Source: Eubacterium limosum (lineage in GTDB: Bacteria; Bacillota; Clostridia; Eubacteriales; Eubacteriaceae). Taken from it: DNA of 64,000 nucleotides. Shown here in pieces: positions 7,092 through 15,205 of this stretch. Below the pieces are notes generated by a model. The model worked only from the letters and a program-made list of their open reading frames with translations. It was not told the origin of the DNA and searched no databases. Positions within the stretch are counted from its first letter, which is position 1, and the number at the start of each line of letters is the position of its first letter. The translations under genes were made by a program, and so were the position numbers. The DNA lies in contig NZ_CP019962.1 of the NCBI RefSeq assembly GCF_000807675.2, positions 930,001 through 994,000 of the forward strand, given 5' to 3'.

Positions 7092-8807
7092 ATGTATGAA
7101 GTTTTTAATCCGGAAAATGCCGGTCTGACCAAATATTTATTTTACACAGGAAAAGGTGGTGTTGGAAAAACATCAACAGCTTGCGCGACAGCAGTATCCC
7201 TTGCAGATAAAGGGAAAAAAGTATTTTTGATCAGTACAGACCCTGCTTCAAACTTACAGGATGTTTTTGAAACAGAGCTGGATAACAAAGGCGTTTCCAT
7301 CAAACAAGTACCAAATTTAGTGGTTGCGAATCTTAATCCAGAAGAAGCGGCAGCAGAATATCGCGAGTCTGTGGTTGGCCCTTATCGAGGGAAAATGCCG
7401 GAATCCATTATTGCGAATATGGAAGAACAATTATCTGGCTCCTGTACAGTAGAAATTGCGTCATTTAATGAATTTGCGCATTTTATTACTGACGATAAAA
7501 TCAATAATCAGTATGATTATATTATTTTTGATACGGCACCAACGGGTCATACATTGCGGATGCTTCAATTGCCATCTGCTTGGGATTCATTTATTGACGA
7601 AAGCACTCATGGGGCTTCCTGTTTAGGACAGCTTTCTGGTTTGGGAGACAAAAAAGAAATGTATGCCCATGCGGTTAAAACTCTGTCCGATAAAGATATG
7701 ACGACTTTAATCTTGGTTTCTAGACCTGAAAAAGCACCGCTTGACGAAGCCGCCAGGGCATCAAAAGAATTATCCGATATTGGTGTAAATAATCAGGAGC
7801 TTATCATTAATGGTGTTTTGGAAAGAGTAAATAACAGCGATCCAGTTTCAGAAAGCTTTTTTGAAAAGCAGCAAAAGGCTATGGCAGGAATTCCTGAATC
7901 TTTAAAAGCAATGCCGGTCTTTGTGCTGCCACTCCGCTCCTATAATGTCAGCGGTATTGACAATATCCGGAGAATGTTGATAAGCGATGATCTGTCAGAA
8001 TTGGATGATTTTAATAACAATTTTGAGTTTCCCGGATTAACCACATTAATCAACGATCTGCACAAAAGCAAGAAAAAAGTTATTTTTACAATGGGAAAAG
8101 GTGGTGTCGGCAAAACAACAATCGCAGCGGCCATTGCTCTGGGATTAGCAAAGTTTGGCGAAAAAGTACATTTGACCACTACTGATCCGGCAGGAAATAT
8201 CAGTGCACAGGCCATTGCCAACCGAAATGTGGAAGTCAGCAATATTGACGAAGCCGAAGAATTACAGAAATATAAAGATGAAGTAATCAGTAAAGCCATT
8301 GCAGGCGGTGTGAGCAAAGAAGATTTAGACTATATCAAAGAAGATCTGCGCTCTCCATGTACTCAGGAAATTGCTGTATTCCGGGCTTTTGCGGATATTG
8401 TTGAAAAAGCAGAGGAAAAAGTCGTCGTTATTGATACGGCACCTACCGGACACACCTTATTATTGCTCAACTCAACAGAAAGCTACCACAAGGAAATGGA
8501 GCGCTCGAATGCGGAGATTCCTGAGTCAGTGATGAAACTGTTGCCACGATTGAAAAATAAAAACGAAACCGAAGTAGTGATTGTTGCTCTTCCAGAAGCA
8601 ACACCTTATTTCGAAGCCTACCGTTTGGAAGAAGACCTGAACCGAGCCGATATTGACAATAAGTGGTGGGTCATCAACGCCAGTTTATTGGCTGCGGATA
8701 CGAATGATCCATTTTTAAAAGCACGTGCAGCAAATGAAGAAAAATGGATTAACCGCATTGCAGAAGAAACCAAAGGAAATTATGTCGTTATTCCATGGCA
8801 AAAATAA
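7092..8807 (+). CDS. arsA: Arsenite-transporting ATPase subunit ArsA (two ATPase halves)
   Basis: 571 residues, the full bacterial length. Both halves have a deviant Walker A, YTGKGGVGKTS (about 18-28) and TMGKGGVGKTT (about 332-342), and the ArsA signature DTAPTGHTL twice. The three metalloid-binding cysteines are retained: SGSC (about 118), GASC (177) and RSPC (422). ArsA energises an arsenite pump in the membrane and receives As(III) from ArsD. No ArsB/Acr3 pump is found in this window, so its partner must lie elsewhere or the ATPase serves something else. Own promoter with ArsR-type operators. Confidence 0.96.
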   Translation: MYEVFNPENAGLTKYLFYTGKGGVGKTSTACATAVSLADKGKKVFLISTDPASNLQDVFETELDNKGVSIKQVPNLVVANLNPEEAAAEYRESVVGPYRGKMPESIIANMEEQLSGSCTVEIASFNEFAHFITDDKINNQYDYIIFDTAPTGHTLRMLQLPSAWDSFIDESTHGASCLGQLSGLGDKKEMYAHAVKTLSDKDMTTLILVSRPEKAPLDEAARASKELSDIGVNNQELIINGVLERVNNSDPVSESFFEKQQKAMAGIPESLKAMPVFVLPLRSYNVSGIDNIRRMLISDDLSELDDFNNNFEFPGLTTLINDLHKSKKKVIFTMGKGGVGKTTIAAAIALGLAKFGEKVHLTTTDPAGNISAQAIANRNVEVSNIDEAEELQKYKDEVISKAIAGGVSKEDLDYIKEDLRSPCTQEIAVFRAFADIVEKAEEKVVVIDTAPTGHTLLLLNSTESYHKEMERSNAEIPESVMKLLPRLKNKNETEVVIVALPEATPYFEAYRLEEDLNRADIDNKWWVINASLLAADTNDPFLKARAANEEKWINRIAEETKGNYVVIPWQK

Positions 8808-8823
8808 GATGGACACCATTTTG

Positions 8824-8874
8824 ATGACAAACATATGAAAATAGTTTATAATAATATGAGTATAAATTCATGTG
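8824..8874 (+). promoter_or_regulatory. Promoter and operator of arsR-arsD
   Basis: ATGACA (8824-8829), 17 bases, TATAAT (8847-8852); the dyad TAATATGA-N8-TCATGTG covers 8852-8874, and a further ACATATGA lies at 8831-8838 between the hexamers. Implies autoregulation. Confidence 0.75.
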
Positions 8875-8893
8875 TGTTGGAATGGAGAAAATC

Positions 8894-9277
8894 ATGATCA
8901 TAAATATATTAAAAACTTTATCTGACGTCAATCGTCTGAGAATCTTAAACCTTTTGAATCAAAAGCCTTTGTGCGTGTGCGAAATAGAGTATCTGTTGGA
9001 ATTAAACCAATCGAATCTTTCCAGACATCTGCGAAATATGAACCAGTTGGGGTTACTGGATACCTGGCGCGAAAATAAATTTGCTTATTATAAAATAAAC
9101 GAGGATTTTGTAAAGGCGAATCCTTTTATTATGGAAGTGTTTGACCGATTGACCGAAGAAAAGCAATTACAGGAAGATTTGGACAATTTTAATGCGTATA
9201 TAGCGGAAAACATTCCCTGCGCATGTGTGACAAAAATGCTTTTGGAAAAAAAGTATGAACAGAAAGAAGGCAGTTAA
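8894..9277 (+). CDS. arsR: ArsR family arsenical-responsive repressor
   Basis: 127 residues from the ATG at 8894 (TGGAG seven bases upstream); the earlier in-frame ATG at 8870 lies inside the operator and would give MCVG..., so it is rejected. The winged helix contains KPLCVCEIEYLLELNQSNLSRHL, with C27 and C29 in the alpha-3 site that senses As(III) in ArsR. A later CACVTK motif adds cysteines. Expected to repress the three promoters carrying the shared dyad until metalloid binds. Ends one base before arsD. Confidence 0.93.
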   Translation: MIINILKTLSDVNRLRILNLLNQKPLCVCEIEYLLELNQSNLSRHLRNMNQLGLLDTWRENKFAYYKINEDFVKANPFIMEVFDRLTEEKQLQEDLDNFNAYIAENIPCACVTKMLLEKKYEQKEGS

Positions 9278-9278
9278 A

Positions 9279-9665
9279 ATGAAGAAAATCGAAATATTTG
9301 ATCCGGCAATGTGTTGTTCAACAGGTGTTTGCGGCCCGGGTGTTGATCCTGAATTGCTGCGGATGGCCACCATGGTCAGCAATCTGCAAAAAGCAGGAAA
9401 GGAGATTAAGCGGCATAATCTTTCCGAAGAACCGCAGGCTTACATTGATAATGCAGCAGTAAATGATGTGATTCTGAAGGAAGGAGCAGATGCACTGCCA
9501 GTTACAGTGGTGGATGGCGCAGTTTTGAAAAAAGGCGAGTATCCGACAAACGATGAATTACTTGATTGGAGTGGGATGTCAAAGGAAGAATTGGTAACAT
9601 TATTAATTCAGGAAAAAGTGGCACAAAACGGTGGCTGCTGCAGTGGCGGAAGTGGCTGTTGTTAA
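9279..9665 (+). CDS. arsD: ArsD arsenic metallochaperone (canonical cysteines)
   Basis: 128 residues. Begins KKIEIFDPAMCCSTGVCG with C12, C13 and C18, the exact metalloid-transfer triad of known ArsD, and ends GGCCSGGSGCC (C120, C121, C127, C128). The VVDGAVLKKGEYPTNDELLDW segment is conserved. It delivers As(III) to ArsA. Start chosen at 9279; a longer frame from 9255 would overlap arsR. A strong terminator follows, so arsR-arsD is a two-gene unit. Confidence 0.94.
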   Translation: MKKIEIFDPAMCCSTGVCGPGVDPELLRMATMVSNLQKAGKEIKRHNLSEEPQAYIDNAAVNDVILKEGADALPVTVVDGAVLKKGEYPTNDELLDWSGMSKEELVTLLIQEKVAQNGGCCSGGSGCC

Positions 9666-9687
9666 CTAAAATGAATAAATGAAAATG

Positions 9688-9724
9688 CAAAAGGAAGCGA
9701 TGTTAGCGTTGCTTCCTTTTTTTG
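9688..9724 (+). terminator. Rho-independent terminator of arsR-arsD
   Basis: Stem AAAGGAAGC / GCTTCCTTT followed by a T-run up to 9723. Confidence 0.88.
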
Positions 9725-9803
9725 CGATAAAATATTACCCGTATTCGCTATAGAAAAGCATTTGAGAATATGCTAAAATAATTATATAATTATAAATGAA
9801 TTG

Positions 9804-10193
9804 TCACTTAAGTTTTGACTTTAGTAAGAGTATCTTAGTTTCGATCTCTTTTATTGTTTTGAGAAAGACCGTGTCATCTTTACCAGTTGGATCATCCAGT
9901 CCCCAATCCATATGAATTGAGCAGGGAATGTGTGGACAAGTAACATTACAGCCCATTGTAACGACAATATCAATTGGGGGTAAGGATTCGAGGAGTTTTG
10001 GTCTTTGGGTTTGTTCCATATCAATATGATAATAGGTTTTCATTATGCGGACAGCATCGGGATTAATATTTGATTTTGGTTCGGTACCAGCACTATAACT
10101 TTCAAAAACATCACTGGCAAGATGCTTTCCGAGGGCTTCTGCAATTTGAGAACGACAAGAATTATGTACACATATAAAGGCTACTTTTTTCAT
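9804..10193 (-). CDS. arsC: Arsenate reductase, thioredoxin-coupled low-molecular-weight phosphatase type
   Basis: 129 residues. The phosphatase-type loop CVHNSCRS (C8, R14) is at the N-terminus, and redox cysteines occur in GCNVTCPHIPC (C82, C86, C91), followed by WGLDDPTGKDD with the general-acid aspartate. This is the S. aureus ArsC class, which reduces As(V) to As(III) using thioredoxin. It faces the arsR-arsD unit tail to tail and is divergent from the thioredoxin-like small gene at 10292; the shared AT-rich gap (10194-10260) should contain both promoters. Confidence 0.93.
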   Translation of the reverse strand: MKKVAFICVHNSCRSQIAEALGKHLASDVFESYSAGTEPKSNINPDAVRIMKTYYHIDMEQTQRPKLLESLPPIDIVVTMGCNVTCPHIPCSIHMDWGLDDPTGKDDTVFLKTIKEIETKILLLKSKLK

Positions 10194-10291
10194 TTAGTGC
10201 TCCTTTTAAATAAGTTTATTATTATATTATTATATCACTAATATAAAATCAAGTATTCAACGTTAATTTTATGATTTCAGGAGGAAATAAA

Positions 10292-10603
10292 ATGTCGATT
10301 TTGGACAATATGTTTGGAAATGAAGATTCTATGGAAAAAGCAATGAAAGAAATGGGTGAACAATTTTTTTATATAAAAGTATTAGGTGCAGAAGAACCGG
10401 AGTGCACCCGATTGCTTCAAAAAGCCCAGGATGCTTTGGCAATTTTGAAGAAAGAAGGACAATGCGAGAGAATTAAAGATTCTGAAAACATTGCTGGATG
10501 TAAAGTAACAAGTCAGGCGGTATTAGTGATTAATGATTGTGTAATAAAAAATGGCAGCAACCTTGAAATTGAGGATATTGTTGAATTGTTAAAAAAATTT
10601 TAA
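10292..10603 (+). CDS. Small thioredoxin-like protein with degenerate active site
   Basis: About 103 residues from the ATG at 10292, preceded by AGGAGG (10279-10284). The core FFYIKVLGAEEPECTRLLQKAQDAL and the end AVLVINDCVIKNGSNLEIEDIVELL match the redox-active disulfide protein 2 (thioredoxin_3) family, in which the first segment normally reads VLGxGCxxC. Here only the second cysteine remains (PEC), so a normal CxxC dithiol is absent; other cysteines (GQCER, AGCKV, NDC) could partner it. Leads an operon with the VWA and MoxR genes. Confidence 0.65.
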   Translation: MSILDNMFGNEDSMEKAMKEMGEQFFYIKVLGAEEPECTRLLQKAQDALAILKKEGQCERIKDSENIAGCKVTSQAVLVINDCVIKNGSNLEIEDIVELLKKF

Positions 10604-10634
10604 AGTAGTTGTTGTATGGAAAAAGAGGTTCAAT

Positions 10635-12383
10635 ATGAACGAAAATATACATTGGGAATATGATGACTGTGAATTTGATAACAGGGTTTCAAATCTGATG
10701 TGGACGATTTGCGGCGATTACACAGCACAAATGGGGCCAAAAGAAAAAGCAAGTTTATCAAAAAATATTGCACTCTATTATGGGATTATGGCAGGCGGTC
10801 GTCGGAAATTTATTGATTGGCTGAAAGTAAACGGTTATGTAAAAGGTCGAATCAGACAGAATTTCAATCTTGAAAAACTTCAAACTTTAATCTTTTTAGC
10901 GGTGAATCCAATGGTAATCAGACAGATATCCAAAGAGCGTCCGGGTGTAGCAGACATTCAAAAAGAAGCGTGTTCCGAAATCGTTACACTGCTTAAAAAT
11001 CCAAAATCACAACAGTTTTTAGATTTGGTAGAATTTGCGATTTTTGAAGCATTAGCCGAAATTAGCAGCAAAGCAGAAAAAAACGTTCTGGCAATGAGCC
11101 AAAAAATTTTAGAAATCTCACGATCGGATACCACTGAAGAATTTATTAATGGGGTGGATAACCTTTATATTGAATGGCAGAATGTCAAAGAGGTAGAACC
11201 TATCCAGTATTTACTGGATGAAAACAGCAAAAAAGAAGTTATTAACACCGAAGAATTCATTAATAAGTCTGTTGATGATCTGCTTCAAATAAAAGAGCTG
11301 AGAGAAGTGGAGCGGGAAGAAGATAATCGTGAGGAAGAAGAATGGGAGATTGGAAAAACGGAGGTAGTCCTTGTTAATCAAAATGATGTTGATAATATGC
11401 AGAAACAGGTCGCGCATTTTTGCGGAAGTCCCTATTTAGAAATTTATCAGACTAAAAAACTTCAAAATACTTTATGCAAGGGGGCACATCGTGATTGTTG
11501 TTTGCATTTTACGGATGGTGTTTTAAGAAGTAAATGTGATAGTGATTTCAAGAAAAAATATGCATTAAGAGACCAACACCGCAATATCAATGTTTATCAG
11601 GAAAATTTGCGTATTTATACGCGGACGATAAAAAGACTCCGTGACGCGTTATTACGTACTTTAACGATGGAGCGTTCTAAGTATCCTGTTCTGAGCGATT
11701 GGGGAAGTATTAATGCAAGAACAGTATGGAGAGTTGGAAAAACTCCGACAAGTCGTCTATTTGAGCATTTTGAAAGTAATGATAAAGGCGGGTTTGTTGT
11801 TGACCTCCTTTTAGATAGCAGTATGTCTCAAAAAGGGCGTGAGCCGTTAGTGGCGATTCAAGCCTATATCATTGCAATGGCATTACTAGAATCTGGAATA
11901 CCTTGCAGGGTGACTGGTTTTAATTGTTTTATGAATTTTACAGTCATGAAGCGTTTCCGAGATTATTCCGATTCAATAAAAACGACAGAAAATATATTTG
12001 AGTATTACTGCGAGGGTAGCAATCGGGATGGTTTGGCAATTCGAAGTATTTGTGACGGATTATACCGACGTAGTGAAGAAAATAAAATATTAATTATTTT
12101 AAGCGATGGAAAGCCCAATGATGTTCATATGGAATCAACGGATAGAACAAATCCATTTAGGGGAATATTAGCATATAATGGAGGATTGGGCGTTGCAGAT
12201 ACGGCAAAAGAAGTCCGTGTTGCCAGGCAGCGAGGAATTTCAGTGTTAGGCGTTTTTACAGGCGATGAGCGTGATCTGGAAGCAGAAAAACATATATATG
12301 GCAAAGATTTTGTTTTTAGCCGAAATATTAACCATTTTGCGGATATTGTCACGACCTATTTAAAAAGAGTTATTACAAATTAA
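10635..12383 (+). CDS. VWA-domain protein, partner of MoxR-type ATPase
   Basis: 582 residues. The last 200 residues are a von Willebrand A domain with a MIDAS: VVDLLLDSSMSQ (DxSxS, near residue 393), a downstream threonine region and IILSDGKPND. The N-terminal 380 residues are helical, charged and unassigned, with a cysteine group CKGAHRDCCLHF. This matches the NorD/CbbO/ViaA arrangement in which a cytosolic VWA protein binds a MoxR ATPase encoded beside it, working as a chaperone for metal insertion or complex activation. The ATPase gene starts 26 bases downstream. The client is unknown; the arsenic island context is suggestive only. Confidence 0.85.
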   Translation: MNENIHWEYDDCEFDNRVSNLMWTICGDYTAQMGPKEKASLSKNIALYYGIMAGGRRKFIDWLKVNGYVKGRIRQNFNLEKLQTLIFLAVNPMVIRQISKERPGVADIQKEACSEIVTLLKNPKSQQFLDLVEFAIFEALAEISSKAEKNVLAMSQKILEISRSDTTEEFINGVDNLYIEWQNVKEVEPIQYLLDENSKKEVINTEEFINKSVDDLLQIKELREVEREEDNREEEEWEIGKTEVVLVNQNDVDNMQKQVAHFCGSPYLEIYQTKKLQNTLCKGAHRDCCLHFTDGVLRSKCDSDFKKKYALRDQHRNINVYQENLRIYTRTIKRLRDALLRTLTMERSKYPVLSDWGSINARTVWRVGKTPTSRLFEHFESNDKGGFVVDLLLDSSMSQKGREPLVAIQAYIIAMALLESGIPCRVTGFNCFMNFTVMKRFRDYSDSIKTTENIFEYYCEGSNRDGLAIRSICDGLYRRSEENKILIILSDGKPNDVHMESTDRTNPFRGILAYNGGLGVADTAKEVRVARQRGISVLGVFTGDERDLEAEKHIYGKDFVFSRNINHFADIVTTYLKRVITN

Positions 12384-12409
12384 GATTACTAGAAAAAGGA
12401 TAAAAGAAA

Positions 12410-13324
12410 ATGACTATTTTTGAAAAATTAGAAGAACAAGGCGTTAATGAAAAATTAATCAAGGATGTTGAATGCTTTAGAAAAGAGTATCTTGTTGCTG
12501 AAAATCTTAAAGATCGTATACCAAAATGTGAAACGATTTTTTACGGAAAGGATATATGGTCAATGTGTATTACCGCTATATTAGAGGGTGAAAATATTCT
12601 TTTGAGTGGGCCAAAGGCAACAGGTAAGAATGTTTTGGCCGATAATCTTTGTGAGGTTTTTGGAAGACCTCAATGGAACACATCATTTCATGTTAATACT
12701 GACAGTACAAGCCTTATTGGAACGGATACATTCATTGACAATGAAGTGCGTCTGCGCCGCGGATCTGTTTATGAATGTGCAGCGAATGGCGGATTCGGTG
12801 TTTTCGATGAGATTAATATGGCAAAAAACGATGCGCTTGTTGTGCTCCATTCTGCACTTGACTATCGAAAAATTATTGATGTGCCAGGATATGAAAAAAT
12901 TAGTCTTGATCCCGCGACACGCTTTATTGGTACGATGAATTACGAATACGCAGGAACAAAAGAATTGAACGAAGCATTAGTATCCCGTTTTATGACTATA
13001 GATATTCCTCAGATTGATGAAGAAACGCTAATGGTTATTTTAAAACAAGAATTTTCTGATGCAAAAGAGGATATGTTGCGACAATTTGCTGGAATATTCC
13101 TCGATTTGCAGGAAAAGGCAATGAACTCAGAAATTTCAACTAAATCGGTGGATTTAAGGGGAATCATGGGAAGTTTGAGAACAATACGACGTGGTTTAAA
13201 ACCGATGCTTGCGATTAATATGGGTGTTATCGGAAAAACTTTTGATCAATACGAAAAAGAGATTGTCTATGATGTTATCCGAACACGAATCCGAGAGGAT
13301 TGGCTACCTGAGGATATATTTTAG
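12410..13324 (+). CDS. MoxR/NorQ-type AAA+ ATPase
   Basis: 304 residues. Walker A is GPKATGKN (about 66-73; the usual Gly-Lys-Thr/Ser ends in Asn here), Walker B is GGFGVFDEIN (about 128-137), then FIGTMNYEYAGTKELNEALVSRF gives sensor 1 and the arginine finger. The layout is that of NorQ/CbbQ/MoxR ATPases. It should form a ring that remodels a client with the VWA protein. The Asn replacing Thr/Ser after the Walker lysine is unusual and may lower ATPase activity. Last gene before the noncoding gap leading to the mobile-element genes. Confidence 0.87.
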   Translation: MTIFEKLEEQGVNEKLIKDVECFRKEYLVAENLKDRIPKCETIFYGKDIWSMCITAILEGENILLSGPKATGKNVLADNLCEVFGRPQWNTSFHVNTDSTSLIGTDTFIDNEVRLRRGSVYECAANGGFGVFDEINMAKNDALVVLHSALDYRKIIDVPGYEKISLDPATRFIGTMNYEYAGTKELNEALVSRFMTIDIPQIDEETLMVILKQEFSDAKEDMLRQFAGIFLDLQEKAMNSEISTKSVDLRGIMGSLRTIRRGLKPMLAINMGVIGKTFDQYEKEIVYDVIRTRIREDWLPEDIF

Positions 13325-13654
13325 ATGTATTTTTTTGTTATGATTGCGCTTAAATTCGATATCTTATTTTAGAAAAAAGTAAATCAAAAAGTAAATCAAT
13401 AAATATTTTAATAATTAATATAATAAATATCTTTATTCATTATATTATGCTTAAAAATATTGCTTATCCCACCTAAAAATGGTAGAATAATAGTATCTTA
13501 AGAAATGCTTAAAGAAAAGAGGGAGTAGAAATAGGTATACCTAAACAACAAAATGAAATATTCTATATTATTTTTATATTTTAACTGTTTGTTGTATATG
13601 TAATAATAAAACGCTTCTAAGTATTTTCTAAAACTAAAATTTTTACATTGTGTA

Positions 13655-13695
13655 GGGCACGCTTATTTCACTGAGAAATATCGTGCCTTTTTTTT
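13655..13695 (+). terminator. Hairpin terminator before the sigma-like gene
   Basis: GGCACG / CGTGCC with an inner ATTTC / GAAAT stem, followed by eight T. It could terminate a transcript from the left or act as an attenuator for the gene at 13765. Confidence 0.75.
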
Positions 13696-13715
13696 GCGTT
13701 ACCCTCGCGGTCCGC

Positions 13716-13756
13716 CTCCGTTTAATTTGAACTTTAAAAATCAAATTGAACGGAGG
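13716..13756 (+). promoter_or_regulatory. Hairpin burying the ribosome binding site of the sigma-like gene
   Basis: CTCCGTTTAATTTGA (13716-13730) pairs with TCAAATTGAACGGAG (13741-13755) over a 10-base loop; 15 pairs with one G-U. The GGAGG used by the ATG at 13765 lies in the right arm, so translation should be blocked when the stem forms. Confidence 0.75.
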
Positions 13757-13764
13757 ATAAAACC

Positions 13765-14265
13765 ATGAAAGCAACTGCAAAATGTTTTGTTAAGAATGAG
13801 GTCGGCCAGTATGACGAAATCACTTACGATGAGCTTTGTAAGTATTGTGAAGCTTACCCAGAGGAGTATGCAAGCAAAAAATTCTTTCCATTACAAGGGA
13901 TGCTTTTAGAAGTAACACCAGAACAGTATAAATCTTTATATCGAGATTTAGAAAGGCAAAGATACTTAAAAAACTTAGATGATTATTATAATCCTATTTC
14001 ACTTAATGAATTAAAAAACGACAAGAGTATGCTCATTAAGGCAAATGTAGATGTTTTTAAAATTGTTGAGACAGGAATGTTATTGGAATCGCTAGAAAAT
14101 GCGTTAAATCAGCTTAACGAGCAGGAAATGTTCATCATTAACGCGTTGTTTTTTGAGCAGAAAACAGATACAGCACTTGCCCGGGAAACAGGCATACCCA
14201 GATCAACGATTACCAGTCGAAAAATAAAGATTCTCAAAAAGTTAAAGAGCATTATTGAAAAGTAA
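13765..14265 (+). CDS. Sigma-70 region 4-like regulator of an integrative element
   Basis: 166 residues. The C-terminal half, LNEQEMFIINALFFEQKTDTALARETGIPRS..., is a sigma-70 region 4 helix-turn-helix (about 115-160); no region 2 is present. Such short sigma-like proteins are standard in Tn916-like and related conjugative elements next to xis and int. The first 100 residues are not recognised. Its ribosome site is enclosed in a hairpin, suggesting post-transcriptional control. A terminator follows at 14274. Confidence 0.75.
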   Translation: MKATAKCFVKNEVGQYDEITYDELCKYCEAYPEEYASKKFFPLQGMLLEVTPEQYKSLYRDLERQRYLKNLDDYYNPISLNELKNDKSMLIKANVDVFKIVETGMLLESLENALNQLNEQEMFIINALFFEQKTDTALARETGIPRSTITSRKIKILKKLKSIIEK

Positions 14266-14273
14266 GTAATTCA

Positions 14274-14308
14274 CGAGCCTAAACCTTTTTGGTTTAGGCT
14301 CGTTTCTT
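14274..14308 (+). terminator. Terminator after the sigma-like gene
   Basis: Perfect stem CGAGCCTAAACC / GGTTTAGGCTCG with a T5 loop, then TTTCTT. Confidence 0.85.
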
Positions 14309-14765
14309 AAGAAATCAAAAAAGCTTCGACGCTTTTCAGATTTTTTCCTATATAGATATAAGAGGATAAATATTAAGATCAGAAAATTGATTTTAAAATG
14401 ATCACAATATCCATTTGAAAACAATTGTTTCAAATCCTTTTAGGTCTTTGAAAACTGAATTAAGATTATTAAGGTAGACCCCTTGATCCGGCAGTGAGCG
14501 ACGTTAGCGCAGGCGCATTTGCGGTCAACTACGGCTATAAAAAATTCATGGTAGTATTTTTTGCAAGGATACTGGAGAAAGGGCAATGCGACGGTTATGT
14601 GCTGCTCTCTATGCAATATGGAGAGAGGGAAGATGGGTTCGCTTTACCTTCGTCGGTTTCTAACCAAAACCGATGCCTTAATAATGCCTTGTCGGTGGTG
14701 TATGGCAAACCGACATAGAAATAAATTGTTTAAAACATCTTTTTAATAATGAGAGGTGCCTATAA
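14309..14765. other. Noncoding stretch between sigma-like and excisionase-like genes
   Basis: About 450 bases. A frame from a GTG at 14494 to 14718 (74 residues) is open but has no good ribosome site, no recognisable domain and competes with another frame in the same stretch; it may be a fragment of an element gene. No hairpin terminator or tRNA was seen. The excisionase-like gene is preceded by GAGAGGTG at 14750-14757. Confidence 0.5.
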
Positions 14766-15152
14766 ATGGACAACAGTATTTTAAAGATACAGAATGAAAT
14801 ATTAAGCAGAAAAAATATCTGTCACGAGCTTATTATAAGAAAAAAGAGCGCGACAATTGAATTAAATAACGTGACTTTAAAAAATGCTGTTAAAAAAGAG
14901 CAAGAAGAATATTATTCTAACTTACTTAAAGCGTTAAATGTGACAATCACAAATGAATCAAGCCGACTTCAGAAAAATTATGATAAAGAAATACTTGGCT
15001 CCAAAGAATTAAAAGATTTCTTTCAGGTTAGCGACAAAACGATTCAGGAAAAACTCTACCACGACCCTACTTTTCCTTCGATTTTTATCACGTCGAAACG
15101 TAAAGGAATAACGCCGCTAAGGTTAGTTGTATATACACTGGCTAATACATAA
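14766..15152 (+). CDS. Excisionase-like small DNA-binding protein
   Basis: 128 residues. The N-terminal 75 residues are predicted helical and highly charged. Residues about 78-128, ILGSKELKDFFQVSDKTIQ..., followed by a DPTFPSIFI segment and ending TPLRLVVYTLANT, look like the winged MerR/excisionase fold (ELADYLGVSxxTVxRL...PxFPxxxI). Position directly before int is where xis lies in many elements. It would bias the integrase toward excision. Assignment rests on pattern and position. Confidence 0.6.
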   Translation: MDNSILKIQNEILSRKNICHELIIRKKSATIELNNVTLKNAVKKEQEEYYSNLLKALNVTITNESSRLQKNYDKEILGSKELKDFFQVSDKTIQEKLYHDPTFPSIFITSKRKGITPLRLVVYTLANT

Positions 15153-15205
15153 TTGCATTGCATGAAAATATATTATACACTGTTGGTGTACCGTATATTT
15201 AAAAA

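Larger units (their letters stand above)
13325..13764. other. AT-rich intergenic region separating the cargo from the element genes
   Basis: No supported gene in about 440 bases. It holds very AT-rich sequence, a hairpin terminator at 13655-13695 and a ribosome-site hairpin at 13716-13756. It may mark the junction between arsenic-type cargo and the integrative element backbone. Confidence 0.6.

Noticed and set aside
14494-14718. 74-codon frame with GTG start
   Set aside because: No clear ribosome site or family; overlaps another open frame. Possibly a remnant, noted only as part of the noncoding stretch.
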